NCBI GenBank assembly: GCA_963693365.1
Contig: CAVNZM010000010.1
Span: forward strand, 1,922,001 to 1,986,000
DNA: 64,000 nucleotides
DNA from: Amoebidium appalachense
Lineage: Eukaryota > Ichthyosporea
Direction of reading: 5' to 3'
This document shows, in pieces, positions 1 to 42,780 of this stretch (the stretch's first letter is position 1; each line of letters opens with the position of its first letter). Both the position numbers and the translations under genes were made by a program. A model generated the notes under the pieces. That model was given only the letters and a program-made list of their open reading frames with translations. It was not told where the DNA came from and ran no database searches.

Positions 1-2
1 CG

Positions 3-132
3 AAATGCAACGACAGTTTGATGGTCGCAAAGAAGAAGCTGGAGGTATGATACGAGTCACACACGTGTGCAATACCCCCCGCCCCCACCTCCCCCCCCCC
101 CCCCCCTCCTCCTCCTCCCCACACACACACAT

Positions 133-167
<35 letters not shown>

Positions 168-809
168 AACACACACACACGCACACACACACAGACATAC
201 ACACATACACACACGCACGCACACACACGCACGCACACACACACACGTGCTGACAGTACCAACTTGCTTCCCCCCAACAGGCAAGCGACCCGACCGGTAT
301 CCTTGGTATCAAAGCACTAGCCAATCAAGCAGCAACCCTTCGAACCCAATTGGGAGACATCAACACGATGCTGACCAATGGTGCAACAGATCTCACCAAT
401 CGCCTTTCATCTACTGTCACCGTGCGTATCCCCTTCCCTCCCCCCCTCCCCCCCCTCCTCAATGCTTTTTCCACATCATTTCTTTGTGTCCCATTTGTCA
501 TACTCAGCCGCACGCAGCATGTTAAAGAGCGGTGTTTTTCTTTCTTTTTGCCCTTTTTTTTTTCCCTTTCTTTTTTTTTGCATAGGAGTCATAGAAGCCC
601 CCCCAATGAAGGGTTCTGCTCAAGCATCTTCAGCCTGCAAGCCTGTATGTCGCCTTTTGTGTTTTCGTATTTTTGGTATCGAATATATATTAGCTACCAT
701 GATTGCAACTGCCTAATGTATACACCTCGCCCCACCCTCCCCCCCTCTATCCCTACTGTGCATCCTTCACACACCCCCAATCATCGCACTGCATACACAG
801 CAAACAAGG

Positions 810-886
<77 letters not shown>

Positions 887-892
887 ACACAC

Positions 893-942
<50 letters not shown>

Positions 943-978
943 GCGCGTGTGCACACACACACACACGCAAGCACACAT

Positions 979-1029
<51 letters not shown>

Positions 1030-1376
1030 CACCCACACACAAACGCATACACAATCACCGCAGGATGCCAAAGACCGGGTGACCGGACTCAAGAGTGACG
1101 TCATCAACATCAATAGCTCCATCTCGACCCTCAACACAAATCTCCAATCGGACGGCGTGAAGATGGTGAAAGAGGTAAAACAAACAACAAATCGGTTAAC
1201 TTTTGGGATAAGCGTAATATTAGATGCCTTATTGCCTGACGCGGGACCCTATTACCCAATCAAATGTGACATATACTTTGTGGATATGGATACACAAACA
1301 CCCAACATATTCTTTTGGTATTCCCTTGAGTATTCTACCCCTCCCTCCCCCGTCCCCCCCCTTCTCTCCCCCCTTC

Positions 1377-1407
<31 letters not shown>

Positions 1408-1446
1408 CACCCGGCCCCCCCCAGGTCTGCCCTCATCCCCCTCTCC

Positions 1447-1494
<48 letters not shown>

Positions 1495-2019
1495 ACGCAC
1501 TCATTACCACGAACACTCCCACTAACCAAACCCCTCCCTCCCCCCCCCCCCCCCCCCCCCCATTTTGCAGCGTGCATATGCCTTTGTGGACCGGGTGCTT
1601 GGCAACGTGACGTCACTGGTTAATGACGTCACAGACTATGTGGAGCACGACATGATGCAGTGCAGGGTGCGTGTTTCCATCTTCTCAATGCTTTTCTATT
1701 CCCCCTTCCCCTCACCCCCTCCCTTTTTTTTTTTTTTTTTTTTTTTTGTGGGGCGGGGGGAGGGGGGGAGGGGGGGTCAGTGGCCGAGGGGCAGGCAGTT
1801 AACGACAATGGGGGGGTGGGGTGGGGTGGGGGGGGGGGTTTACTAGACAGTTACTCAGTCACTGATGTAAAAGTTTGAGTGTTATTGAGTTATTGGCTTT
1901 GCATTCTTTGTTTGAATGATACAAATTCGACCACAAGCGCCATGCTAACCCGTCTTGTTGCAGTTCATTCCAACCCTGCTTGAAAGTACCACCGGCCTAG
2001 TGTGCAACTATTGGAAGTA

Positions 2020-2058
<39 letters not shown>

Positions 2059-2886
2059 ACTCCCTAAGCCGGACCCACCTCTACTTCTCCCTCCCATTCA
2101 TTGGAACTCCAACCCTCCTTAGCCACGACAGGCACTCAACTTTCCCCATAGTTCTACCATCCCCCTCTCGCCCCTCTGGATTTTTAGGCTTTCACCCAAT
2201 TTGATGTCAGATTCATTCTGAAGCCATCGCGCTCTCATTGGCATGTACTTTGGACAAAAGTAGAGACACATTTATACTCTAGGCACATGTATCCACAGTC
2301 ACGGGGAGGCACTCATATTTATGCTAGGCACATGTATCCACAGTCACGGGGAGGCACTCATTAACCGCGCACATGTGAGCACACATGCCGTACACATTCA
2401 TGCACGTTGAACGAACACCCACACGCACATACACACACAGGCACGCAAGCATGCACACCTGTACGAGCACACACACACATTCACACACACACACATACCA
2501 AGCAATCTGTTTCACAAGTGAACTCGTGCTAATAACACCTCTTCCCACCTTCCAGCACAAACCCCACCTACTAATGTTAAACTGTTTAAAAAACTCAGGC
2601 CCAGTGTTGAGGCCATGTGGGTGTTCAGTGCCAGCACGATGCTCTTCTGTGTGTTCCAAATCATCGTCGCCCTCAAACTCTCAAAGTACTTCAAGAAGCA
2701 GGTCATCAGCCCGGAGGATGCAAGGTACGCTCTCTCTCATTGGTCCAAAATCATGTGTCAACCTCCACACACACACACACACACGTCTTTCCCCTCCTTT
2801 GGGCTCTGCCACTGCAATTTTGGAAGTGCATCGGTGTTTGATATCCGCAACCTTCGTCGAAAAACTTTGCGCCGTGCTGTTTCGAG

Positions 2887-2919
<33 letters not shown>

Positions 2920-3442
2920 CCTTTGTTGAGAGGGCGGCCGAGGGGGGGGGGGGGGGGGGGGGTTGTATCTATCCATTTTGAGATCTGATTTGGGGTTGGA
3001 GCCGGAGCAAACCATTTTCCTCGGTTTGGGTGTCATTTGCTGAAATACGGGACCAACAGGGAGGAGAAGCTTGGGCACATTTACAACATCAACTCATCAA
3101 CACCACCCACCAAGAGAGCAAAGGACTCGAAAAAGGTTCGTCACTCCTCCATGCATGCATCTAACCCCCCCCCCCCCCCCCCCCCCTCCCTCCTCCCCCC
3201 TTCCCCCCGCCCTTTTCCCCTCACCTCCCCTTTTCCCCCCCTTCCAGACACACTGTGACACCTGTACACTATCAAATGATCACTCTCCTTGTCACCCCCC
3301 CCCCCCCCCCCCCCTCTCCCTCTCCCCCCCCTCCCCCCACCCCTTTTCCCCCCACCATGCACCACCACCAAACCACTACAACCCCTCAAGAACAGTAATT
3401 CAACAGACTTCGTCCTACCACAACTCAAAATATCAAAAGTAG
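3..3442 (+). CDS. Prominin-like membrane glycoprotein, C-terminal part (gene starts before the window)
   Basis: Eight exons join in one frame: 3-44, 281-421, 1064-1174, 1571-1666, 1964-2016, 2605-2724, 3060-3135, 3407-3442 (stop TAG). They give about 224 residues. Seen: an alpha-helical stretch rich in Asn, Leu and Thr (extracellular loop type), then a Cys-Arg pair (MMQCR), a second Cys (VCNYW), a hydrophobic segment ([18 protein letters not shown]) and the juxtamembrane LKLSKYFKK. Family knowledge: prominins (PROM1/CD133) are five-pass cholesterol-binding proteins of membrane protrusions, and their last loop ends in a conserved CR, a further Cys, a final membrane segment and a KLAKYYRR-like motif, which this matches in order. 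The cytoplasmic tail is short and basic (TKRAKDSKK, ending KYQK). All junctions are GT-AG and phase-consistent. The N-terminal four membrane segments lie outside the window. A weak extra exon at 586-644 would break the frame and was left out. Confidence 0.72.
813..1026 (+). repeat. Imperfect (CA)n array in a prominin intron
   Basis: About 210 bp of CA dinucleotides with a few TG, CG and AT interruptions. It lies just upstream of the 3' splice site at 1063, on the sense strand of the prominin gene. A smaller CA array at 119-248 sits in the same place before the exon at 281. Confidence 0.97.
1379..1561 (+). repeat. Poly-C runs, one followed directly by a CA repeat
   Basis: Three C-runs (about 1379-1402, 1450-1480, 1541-1561). 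The middle one passes directly into a short CA array. The last one ends ten bases before the exon at 1571 and so forms the polypyrimidine tract of that 3' splice site. Confidence 0.95.
2022..2058 (+). repeat. Poly-C run immediately after a 5' splice site
   Basis: The donor GTATGCC at 2017 is followed at once by about 37 C residues. Further along the same intron, 2278-2362 holds two copies of a 47-bp unit (ctaggcacatgtatccacag and following) in tandem. Confidence 0.95.
2888..2962. repeat. T-run then G-run in a prominin intron
   Basis: About 30 T (2888-2917), a short unique spacer, then about 21 G (2942-2962). The T-then-G order recurs throughout the window. Read on the opposite strand it is C-run then A-run. 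Confidence 0.95.
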
Positions 3443-4586
3443 CGTGAAATGCATAGATGAGCTGTTCAGCCCAAAAAATACGATTTCTGAAAAATATATT
3501 GGAAATGTACACAGGCGCACACAAAAACCACCCTCGTCCGTTATGACATTCCCTTCTCCCTCTTCATAATCTAACTTTACTCCTTACTAGCACCCGCCCC
3601 CCTTCCCCCTCCTCCCTCCACACCCCCTCCCCCCCCCCCCCCCCCTCCCACACACACACACACAAATACTGTACACACACACACTGCACCCGCCCCCCCC
3701 CCCCCCCCCCCCCCCCCTCCCGCCCTTTTGGGCGAAAAAAAAACAAAATAAAACAGGTCAAGGGACCCGATGCCACATCATCAATGACTCTGAGTAAGGC
3801 CGCATGAAGGAGCAGTCACCTTTGGTGCAATTTTTTTTAAGGAACCATTTTGCCCAGTTTGGGCTTGGATATATCATTTAGTAATATCTCTTTGCTGGAT
3901 TCTACCCTTTATCAGTGACTCCATGGAACTGATTCGGTGCTTCCTTCTATCAATTTGTTGTTGTTTTTGAATTCTATAGTAGCCACAGTGTTTAAGGAAA
4001 CTGCGTCATGCTGGTGTTATGTGAGTGGAAAGATTGTGTGATCTGAGCAAAACGGTATGAATTTTTAGTGCAAGTGCTGGCTTGGACATGCACGCAGAAA
4101 GACGTACTCATCAGTGCAGGTGTGCAATCTGTGACCTCTTGCTCACTCAGAGACTCTTTAGTTGTTGAACGGTGCTAGAAGAATTAATGAATGTTTTACG
4201 TTTAGGTACTTTGAATGTGGAGCACTACGGCTAACGCTCTTAGCTCTTTTTAACGAACTTTTTTTAATCCTACGGCTAACGCTCTTAGCTCTTTTTGACG
4301 AGCTTTTTTTAAATGTAGCTGTGATCACTGTGGTATTAATGTCAAACAGCCAAGTGACTATAGATTCCTGTCTTTTTTAGGTACTTGTACTTGATTTTTT
4401 CTCAGGCTAAGACAATGGCCATAACTTAGTATTAGCATAAACGTTGTGATCTGTGTGTGTGTGGAACAAAGTTGATTTTAAGCTAGCCTATAACGAGCAG
4501 TACATGGGTGGCACCTGCCGTGTATGAGACTAAATAAACTTTTTGTTTCATCCGGGTGGTTGCGTGAAGCCCCTTCCCTTAGGACT
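3443..4586. other. Intergenic region downstream of prominin
   Basis: Contains C-rich runs and a short CA array (about 3593-3720), then AT-rich unique sequence. At 4227-4312 a 42-bp unit (tacggctaacgctcttagct and following) is repeated twice with few changes. AATAAA-type signals lie near 3744 and 4533, so the prominin 3' end could fall at either. No coding exon recognised. Confidence 0.6.
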
Positions 4587-4848
4587 CCACCGTGCGAACT
4601 GGACTTCTGGTTTGAAAACCGAGAAAATGACTTCGAAATATGATGTCGACAGATTGAAACCCGTCGACGTCGCAGATATCATCAAGGTGGACCCTGCGTA
4701 TCTCATCTGCAACGAAACCACCGTGCGAACTGGACTTCTGGTTTGAAAACCGAGAAAATGACTTCGAAATATGATGTCGACAGATTGAAACCCGTCGACG
4801 TCGCAGATATCATCAAGGTGGACCCTGCGTATCTCATCTGCAACGAAA
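4587..4848 (+). repeat. 131-bp tandem duplication
   Basis: 4587-4717 is repeated head-to-tail as 4718-4848, with no difference that I can see by eye. Each copy contains an ATG and the same 30-residue open frame start (MTSKYDVDRLKPVDVADI). Only the second copy leads into the longer frame ending at 5000. The duplication looks recent. Confidence 0.93.
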
Positions 4849-5000
4849 CCGTCATGAACGAACCGCAAGGCAAAAACCTATCAAGAAAAATTGCAACCTT
4901 TTCCGCCAAGCGTATCTGTTTAACGTTCAACCTCTTCCAGTATATTTGGGATGACCGCGCCAAACTAGTGGAAAAGGGGAAACCCGCGGATAGTGATTGA
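4758..5000 (+). CDS. Possible small protein of 80 residues, unrecognised
   Basis: An ATG at 4758 opens a frame of 80 codons ending in TGA. Composition is normal and free of simple repeats: a charged start (MTSKYDVDRLKPVDV), then DPAYLICNE, a basic middle (NLSRKIATFSAKR) and an acidic end. I do not recognise it. It begins inside the second copy of the 131-bp duplication, so the upstream copy makes a shorter alternative frame of about 40 residues. It could equally be a remnant of a mobile element, because LINE tails follow at once. No splice evidence. Confidence 0.3.
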   Translation: MTSKYDVDRLKPVDVADIIKVDPAYLICNETVMNEPQGKNLSRKIATFSAKRICLTFNLFQYIWDDRAKLVEKGKPADSD

Positions 5001-5028
5001 TTTGTTCGTTATGGTTTTCAATGTTTGA

Positions 5029-5168
5029 CATTTTTTTTATTTTTTATAATGACTTTATTCACGGCTCAGCAAAATAGAAGCCATCGAGATATCACCGATA
5101 TCTCGGAGAAGAAAATACAAAAGCCCTCACTCTCGGATACGGAGGAGATAACGACTTAAATAATCATA
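5029..5168 (-). mobile_element. LINE 3'-end fragment, inverted
   Basis: This segment is the reverse complement of 6075-6212, the 3' end of the adjacent plus-strand LINE copy. It includes the last codons, the stop and an A-rich tail with AATAAA-like motifs. It begins with the T-rich stretch at 5029-5050, which is the poly-A side of an element read on the minus strand. It looks like a severely 5'-truncated insertion. Confidence 0.8.
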
Positions 5169-6216
5169 TCTATCAAGGAATATTCGCAAATATCTCTAAT
5201 ATTCATCCTGCCAATTTGCTCACTCTTTATAAAGTTTTTCTTCATCCATGTTTCGAATATGGCCTCCCGTTACTCTTGTGTGCCCCTCCACGGCAACAGC
5301 GCGCGGCTCTTCGGGAATTCGATTCCTTTCAGTGTGAATTCATCCAGTTTATTTCTCGAACCTCGCGTAGGCATCCTTTGGCGGCTCCCTTGCTGAGTGT
5401 TTTTGGTCTCCCTCCGGCGCGCCAGCGTATGAATGGCTTCGCTTTTGTTTTCATTTGGTTAGGCTTCCTTCTTATCATCCTTTGTTGCAATTCTTTCCTT
5501 CTTTAGCACCTGTTCCCGGCATTTCTAATGTTCGTGCGAAATGTCCTATCCCCAATCTCTCTCCCATTCCGAGATATCCTTTTAAATACTTATCTCCTTT
5601 ATTTTTCTCTTCTACTAGTTATCAGCTTATTTTTCTCTTCTACTAGTTATCAGCAGTATGTTACTTGGTTTCATACTCAATATCCTTTGCTTCATCGTTG
5701 TGATAAAGAGTATCATGGTAGGGCTCTTGAACCTGTGCTTCTTTTTATATTAGAGACTCGTCTATTTTCTTTACAATTGTTGTGTAAATTAGCTACTTAT
5801 ATTTATCCTTCCTCTCGTAAACCTACCACACTTACCGATTTTGCAGTTCTAACCCCCCCTTGTGACATAGCTTGGAAATGATTATTTTGGCGCTGTAACC
5901 TTTGTTTCCATAAATGTTTGTGCCACTTTTGTGCAGAACCTTTTTCTCGTAGACACTTAGATAGATGTATTTATTTATCTCAGATTATTCCGTTAGAAAT
6001 TAAAATAGATAATCCTGCTATTACGTCTATTGACTATCTGTTGAACCACGGTATGTTTAATGAGTTTTCTAGGGTGTATGATTATTTAAGTCGTTATCTC
6101 CTCCGTATCCGAGAGTGAGGGCTTTTGTATTTTCTTCTCCGAGATATCGGTGATATCTCGATGGCTTCTATTTTGCTGAGCATATCAATAAAGTCAATAA
6201 AAAAAATTAAAAAAAA
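5169..6216 (+). mobile_element. LINE (non-LTR retrotransposon) tail: C-terminal part of the reverse-transcriptase ORF plus 3' end
   Basis: The plus strand reads NLLTLYKVFLHPCFEYGLP near 5213, the pattern of the end of LINE reverse-transcriptase domains (LYK...P..EYG). It continues with interruptions through SRRHPLAAPLLSVFGLPPAR to a Cys-rich module (WRCNLC, CHFCAEPF, DRC) at about 5890-5955, and ends RYLLRIRE at 6118. A stop near 5878 and frame changes show it is defective. A 27-bp unit is duplicated at about 5599-5652 and is single in the neighbouring copy. The 3' end has AATAAA and an A-rich tail (6186-6216). Length suggests 5' truncation. The catalytic RT motif and the endonuclease are absent. 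Confidence 0.75.
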
Positions 6217-7050
6217 TAACCATACACCCTAGAAAACTCGTTAAACATACCGTGGTTCAACACATAGTCAATAGACGTAACTATCAGGATTATCTGAATA
6301 AGCCAGTCTTCTAATTTCTAGCGGAATAATCTGAGATAAATAAATACGTCTATCTAAGTGTTTACGAGAAAAAGGTTCTGCACAAAAGTGGCACAAACAT
6401 TTATGGAAACAAAGGTTACAGCGCCAAAATAAACATTTCCATGGCCAAGCTATATCACAAGAAGGCCGGTTAGAATTGCAAAATAGGTAAGTGTGGTAGG
6501 TTTACGAGAGGAAGCATAAATATCATGTAGCTAATTTACACAACGATTGTAAAGAAAATAGACGAGTATCTAATATAAAAAGAAGCACAGGCGCAAGTGC
6601 GCTACCATGATACTCTTTATCACAACGATGAAGCAAAGGATATTGAGTATGAAACCAAGTAACATACTGCTGATAACTAGTAGAAGAGAAAAATAAAGGA
6701 GATAAGTATTTAAAAGGATATCTCGGAATGGGAGAGAGATTGGGGATAGGACATTTCGCACGAACATTAGAAATGCCGGGAACAGGTGCTAAAGAAGGAA
6801 AGAATTGCAACAAAGGATGATAAGAAGGAAGCCTAACCAAATGAAAACAAAAGCGAAGTCCTAATTCATTCATACGCTGGCGCGCCGGAGGGAGACCAAA
6901 ATCACTCGGCAAGGGAGCCGCCAAAGGATGCCTACGCGAGGTTCAAATAAACTGGATGAATTCACGCTGAAAGGAATCGAATTCCCGAAGAGCCGCGCGC
7001 TGTTGCCGTGGAGGGGCACACAAGAGTAACGGGAGGCCATATTCGAAACA
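6217..7050 (-). mobile_element. Second LINE tail copy, inverted relative to the first
   Basis: Reverse complement of 5249-6080 with scattered substitutions and small indels. The minus strand reads FGLPPARQRMNELG near 6870 and YPLLHRCDKEYHG near 6610, as in the plus copy. It lacks the last roughly 40 codons and the A-rich tail. The two copies form an inverted repeat of about 830 bp with a spacer of about 137 bp. The ORF is broken. Confidence 0.8.
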
Positions 7051-7694
7051 TTTTCTATATTGTATATCTTAGTTGCAAGAATGTTTTTGTAGTTTTTATT
7101 TTGGTAGTTTGAGTTACTATTCCTGCTTTTATTCTTGTTTGTTATTTTCATTTCTGTATTATTGATTTATTTGTTGCTTGGAAATTCTTCTTACTCAACT
7201 AAGTGATCAATCGAAACTTTATCTCCAACTTTCTTCTGTGAAATTTTGTTCTCATATATCCACTTTGACTTTTTGACGTTATGCGCCAGGCTGACTCTGG
7301 TAACGGTTCTTCTTTTATATCAGTGCATCACCTGATTTCATTACCACTGGCTCTAGATTTGAGAGAACACAGATACTTTATTATTTTTTTCTTTCTCTGT
7401 TTGTTCTGTTTCTCCGAGATCTCTCTTTCAGGGCTTTCCTCTTAGCAGTTTTGCCTGTCTATGAAAGGATTAATGAAATAACAAGAGCAACATTTATGAA
7501 TGCATCATTAACATATACTTCAAGGACGCGGTTCGCAGTTGGAGTTTCTACCTTCTGTTTCCTTCGTCCCTGTTCTGTCCTGAACTGGTTTCAGGACCAA
7601 CATCATGGAAGATTTATTTTTTGTCATTATTTCCCCGTTCCCATTACATGCTGACGTCATAATGACGTCATACCCATCTTCTCTCCCCCCCCCC

Positions 7695-7725
<31 letters not shown>

Positions 7726-7755
7726 ACAGCCCGACCATTTTTATGTGTTCTGGCC

Positions 7756-7793
<38 letters not shown>

Positions 7794-8398
7794 TCCTTCT
7801 CTGGCTCACAGGGGAGCCGTGAGGAGGGGAGAGGGAGAGGATCCCCCCCCCCCCCCCCCAACACACACACACAATATATTGGTTTCCTTTTAACTGTCCG
7901 TCTTGTACCCCAATCAGTCCGGAAAGCTGCTCTCACATGCACCCACCCACCCACCCACCCACACGCACGCACACGCACACACGCACACGCACACGCGCAC
8001 ACACATAAAACAAGAAAAATTAACAAGAAAATATTAAAAACCTTGGAAAAGGGAAAAAACAGATTTTCGATGTCACTGTAAGTTGTTGGTACAACACCCC
8101 CACACTTCACAGCTCATGTAATTCCAAATCAATAGATATCGCACTTCCATAAGGCACCTGCCATCTTCATGGAAGAGCAACACCTGCATCACCCATGTTA
8201 CATAGTTCTTTGTTGATAGTTGTAGTGTCATTCATTCAGGTAATTAATAACTCATGCAATTTACATGGCCAGTGTTCACAAACTAATATAGGAGTTGAAC
8301 GATGTATGCTTGCGTTGCTCCCCATAACACACAAGCAGGGAGCCCACACGTCTAATTGGCTGCCAAAAAACATATCTGCACGGGCGCATCAACACATC
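7051..8398. other. Intergenic region between LINE cluster and CPSF1 stop
   Basis: 7051-7680 is AT-rich unique sequence. 7681-7993 holds C-runs followed by CA arrays (7685-7728, 7757-7790, 7843-7873) and a CCCA/CACG-rich block. 7994-8398 is unique and should contain the CPSF1 3' UTR, which runs towards lower coordinates. No exon recognised. Confidence 0.6.
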
Positions 8399-39782
<31,384 letters not shown>

Positions 39783-40234
39783 GGTGCCTGCTTGATTGCC
39801 CCCGTAGCGGGGTGCGCGAAGGCTAGGAGGTTTTATACTACACTATTGTGTTCATATATAAAACCCACGTTATCCTACACCAGTACCTACACGCACCCAC
39901 TATGTCTGTCCTCTGACAGCCTGATTATACTAAACGGGAGCGCCAACCTAAACAAACAAGCCGATTTACGCAATATGGTGCGTGGTTAACAAATCAAATA
40001 ATGTTATTGTGGAACTTCTGTAAACGCTGCCCATTTACAGATTTCCAAATTTAGGAACCTGGTAAAGCACTAGTGATGGAATTTTGTTATGAAACACCGA
40101 AAAGGCAAAAAAAAAAAAAAAAAAAAAAAAAAGCACATAGAACAAGGTTGCCCCGTGAAAACACTACTAACTTGCAGGCAGGTCTGTGTGGGTAGGTGGG
40201 TAGGTGTTCTCTTCCTTCTTCTTTTTTTTTTTTT

Positions 40235-40280
<46 letters not shown>

Positions 40281-40469
40281 ATAGACAACAGGGTTAGTAT
40301 TTGTGCCTACATAGTGATACTTGGGGGGGGGGGGGGGGGGGAGGAAGGGGGAGGGGGAAAGGGGGGGGGGGGGGGGGGGGGGGGGGAGGCACAGAGGTGG
40401 AGGCTGTTGCAAACCTTGATGGATGTGTTCTATTTCATACAACTATACGTTCAAATGATACAAAAGCAA
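39783..40469. other. Short interval upstream of CPSF1
   Basis: Separates the CPSF1 start codon from the stop of the possible 61-aa gene. Contains an A-run (40108-40132), a T-run/G-run pair (40219-40279) and G-runs to 40386. The unique part, 39783-40080, should hold the CPSF1 promoter and 5' UTR; no clear core motif seen. Confidence 0.55.
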
Positions 40470-41215
40470 CTAATGGAAATCACGGGCCGACCACAGGGCA
40501 GCCACTCTGCACAGGTAGGAAAATGATGAACACTGCTTATAACATACGGCAAACCGAATTGCAGTTTGAGCACATTTTTTTTTTTTGGCCCTTTCTGTTT
40601 TTTTCCATTTCTTTCTTTCTTTCTTTCTATCTTTTTTTCTTTTTTTTTTTTTTTGCCCCCTGGTGGTACTTCTTTTGTTTTGCGCGTCTGGAGGGGTTAA
40701 GTTATTAACTATAAGGGGGGTGTGTGTGTGTGTTGGGGAGGGGGGGAGGAGGCGGGGAGGGGGGGGGGGGGGGGGGGGGGGGGGGTGTTTACGGTGCAGC
40801 TGCTGCCAGTATACCTAGACTCTGATTGCCAGGTAACCGTACTGAACCGAACGAATTCGGCACCCAAATTGATATCGATATCTGCACGGTGAAATTCTGC
40901 AAAAAAACAAACCGCATTTGAGTTCATTTGAGTATTAGGTCGACATTGTGTAGTCTATTTGAACACCGTGTTGTTTAACTAGCTGTCTTAGATGCGATGG
41001 AAGCAATGTCATGGGGGGACAAGGAACTTTAGTCACCCCCGGGGGAGAGAGGAGGAGGGGGGGGGGGGGGGGCTGGGGGGGAATAATCACTGGCATGCAC
41101 CGGGTGGCAAAGGCTGTATTCTAAAGCAATTCGTTTCAAAATCCAAACTCCCCATTCACTGATGGTGGGCATACATACGGTTATTTGTGGCCCATTTTTT
41201 TAGGGGGAAAGGGGG

Positions 41216-41263
<48 letters not shown>

Positions 41264-41699
41264 TAGAGAGATGTTCTACCGCGTGGGGTTCATGCGCTGT
41301 ACAGTGCAAGGCACCCTGTTGGCATTTACGCCGATATATATCCCGCCTTTTTTTTTAAGTCTTAGTACAAGTATGAAATGTAGGGTATCTGATTCTGGGC
41401 TGGCCATGCATGCATGTGCACCGGGTTTTTCACGTGCGCACATGCATCACTTGGTCCCTACAGCAGGAGGAACTGTAGGCATGCCTTGTTTCGGCTTCTC
41501 AAATGAAAAGGTTGTATCTTAGCCTTTGCCTTTTCTTCTTCTAGTGATATGCCGTGGGGGGGAAAAAAATTATTGCTGTCAATTGTAACTGGTTAAGTCG
41601 GCATTAAAGCAGTGGTTTTCGAATTTCAAGTGCCCGCACCACACCGTACAAAAACTTTCCTGAGATACACTAATATGCGGCCGTGCTACATACATATAG

Positions 41700-41753
<54 letters not shown>

Positions 41754-42343
41754 ACCCATCTCCTCCCCCCACCAATCCCTTCCCCCCCCCCTCCCCCCCC
41801 CCCCCCCCCCCCCCCCCACACACACACATCGTCCAACACCACCCACCCCTCCCTTCCCCCCACCCTCCCAGCCCCCCCCCTCCCCCCCCTCCCCCCCCCC
41901 CCCCCCCCCCCACCACCACCACCACCACCACCACCCCACGTGCACCCACCCACTGGTGGGGTAGGGGGTACTGGGGGGGGTGGAGGGAGCCAAAGGAAGG
42001 GGAGGGGAAAATATCCGTCTGTGCAGTCAGCAGTACCTTGCATGACACCCGTCAAATAATTTGAAATAGGAGGCACCTAAAAGCATAGTAAAGATTTCTT
42101 TTGCACTTGTCTTACTTGAATGTATTTGATATATAATTACTTATTGAAGTTTAAGCCTCCGTGTTTCAAACTGAAGGTTTTGTGTTGGAATGTTTTCTGT
42201 TGCAGTTATTTGTTCAAACTGTTCGATCTTTGCCGTAGCTGATTGATTGCCTTGCGCCCTTTTGTTTGCGTGCATACACATTCACTCACACACACAGAAG
42301 TGAAATATACACACACTGTACGCGACACACACGCACACGCAAC

Positions 42344-42408
<65 letters not shown>

Positions 42409-42532
42409 GTGAAATATACACACACTGTACGTGACACACACGCACACACACACACACACACACACAGGCACACACACACACAAAACACACACGCACACAC
42501 ACCCACACATACACAAACACACACAAACCCTG

Positions 42533-42595
<63 letters not shown>

Positions 42596-42780
42596 CTGGC
42601 ACACACACACATACACACACGCACGTGCGCGCACGCCAGCACCACAGACACAGAGCCTTAAGGGGGGGGGGGGGGGGGGGGGGGAGGGGTGATACACGCA
42701 CTGTTACTAACACCTTCCACGCTTGCACACAGATTTGATATGGACACCCACGCACAAACGGAAGGCGCCGGCCTTGCCAT
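40470..42780 (-). CDS. Possible three-exon gene for a 61-residue protein, unrecognised
   Basis: Exons 42780-42714 (ATG in the context gccATGG), 40896-40815 and 40506-40470 (TAG). The phases fit exactly (1 then 2). The middle exon has a good acceptor (tttgtttttttgcag) and donor (AG then GTATAC), and reads FHRADIDINLGAEFVRFSTV in its first half; the end is VAALWSARDFH. After the first donor (GTGTTAG) a C-run follows on the sense strand, as in other introns here. The middle exon is convincing as coding. Whether the first exon belongs to it, and whether further exons lie in the 1.8-kb intron, is uncertain. Function unknown. Confidence 0.42.
41187..41262. repeat. G-run in intergenic or intronic sequence
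   Basis: About 43 G at 41219-41262 after a short T-run and G/A-rich lead. Confidence 0.95.
41700..41935 (+). repeat. Series of C-runs with CA arrays and (CCA)n
   Basis: C-run 41700-41739 then CA; C-run about 41795-41818 then CA; C-runs 41873-41911, then (CCA)n 41911-41935. Each C-run precedes its CA array, never the other way round. Confidence 0.96.
42285..42625 (+). repeat. (CA)n with a repeated unique core
   Basis: CA arrays at 42340-42404, 42438-42500 and 42536-42625. A core of about 25 bp (gaagtgaaatatacacacac, then tgtac) occurs at 42297 and 42406, so a block of about 110 bp has been duplicated. Confidence 0.9.

Noticed and set aside
586-644. Candidate extra prominin exon with AG and GTATGT borders
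   Set aside because: Both flanking junctions are phase 0 and this piece is 59 nt long, so including it breaks the frame.
813-1026. Repeat arrays that might suggest CRISPR or other spaced repeats
   Set aside because: Units are dinucleotides or degenerate minisatellites without regular unique spacers, in a eukaryotic setting.
753-1137. Long frames of His/Thr or Cys/Val repeats (also at 33.2-33.8 kb, 26.5 kb, 61.0-61.7 kb and elsewhere)
   Set aside because: They are translations of CA/TG and C/G arrays, open in several frames at once, and overlap introns of solved genes.
5029-6212. Inverted ends at 5.03-5.17 and 6.08-6.21 kb as terminal inverted repeats of a DNA transposon
   Set aside because: The interior codes for an RT-type C-terminus and both ends carry A-rich tails, so two inverted LINE 3' ends explain it better; no transposase.
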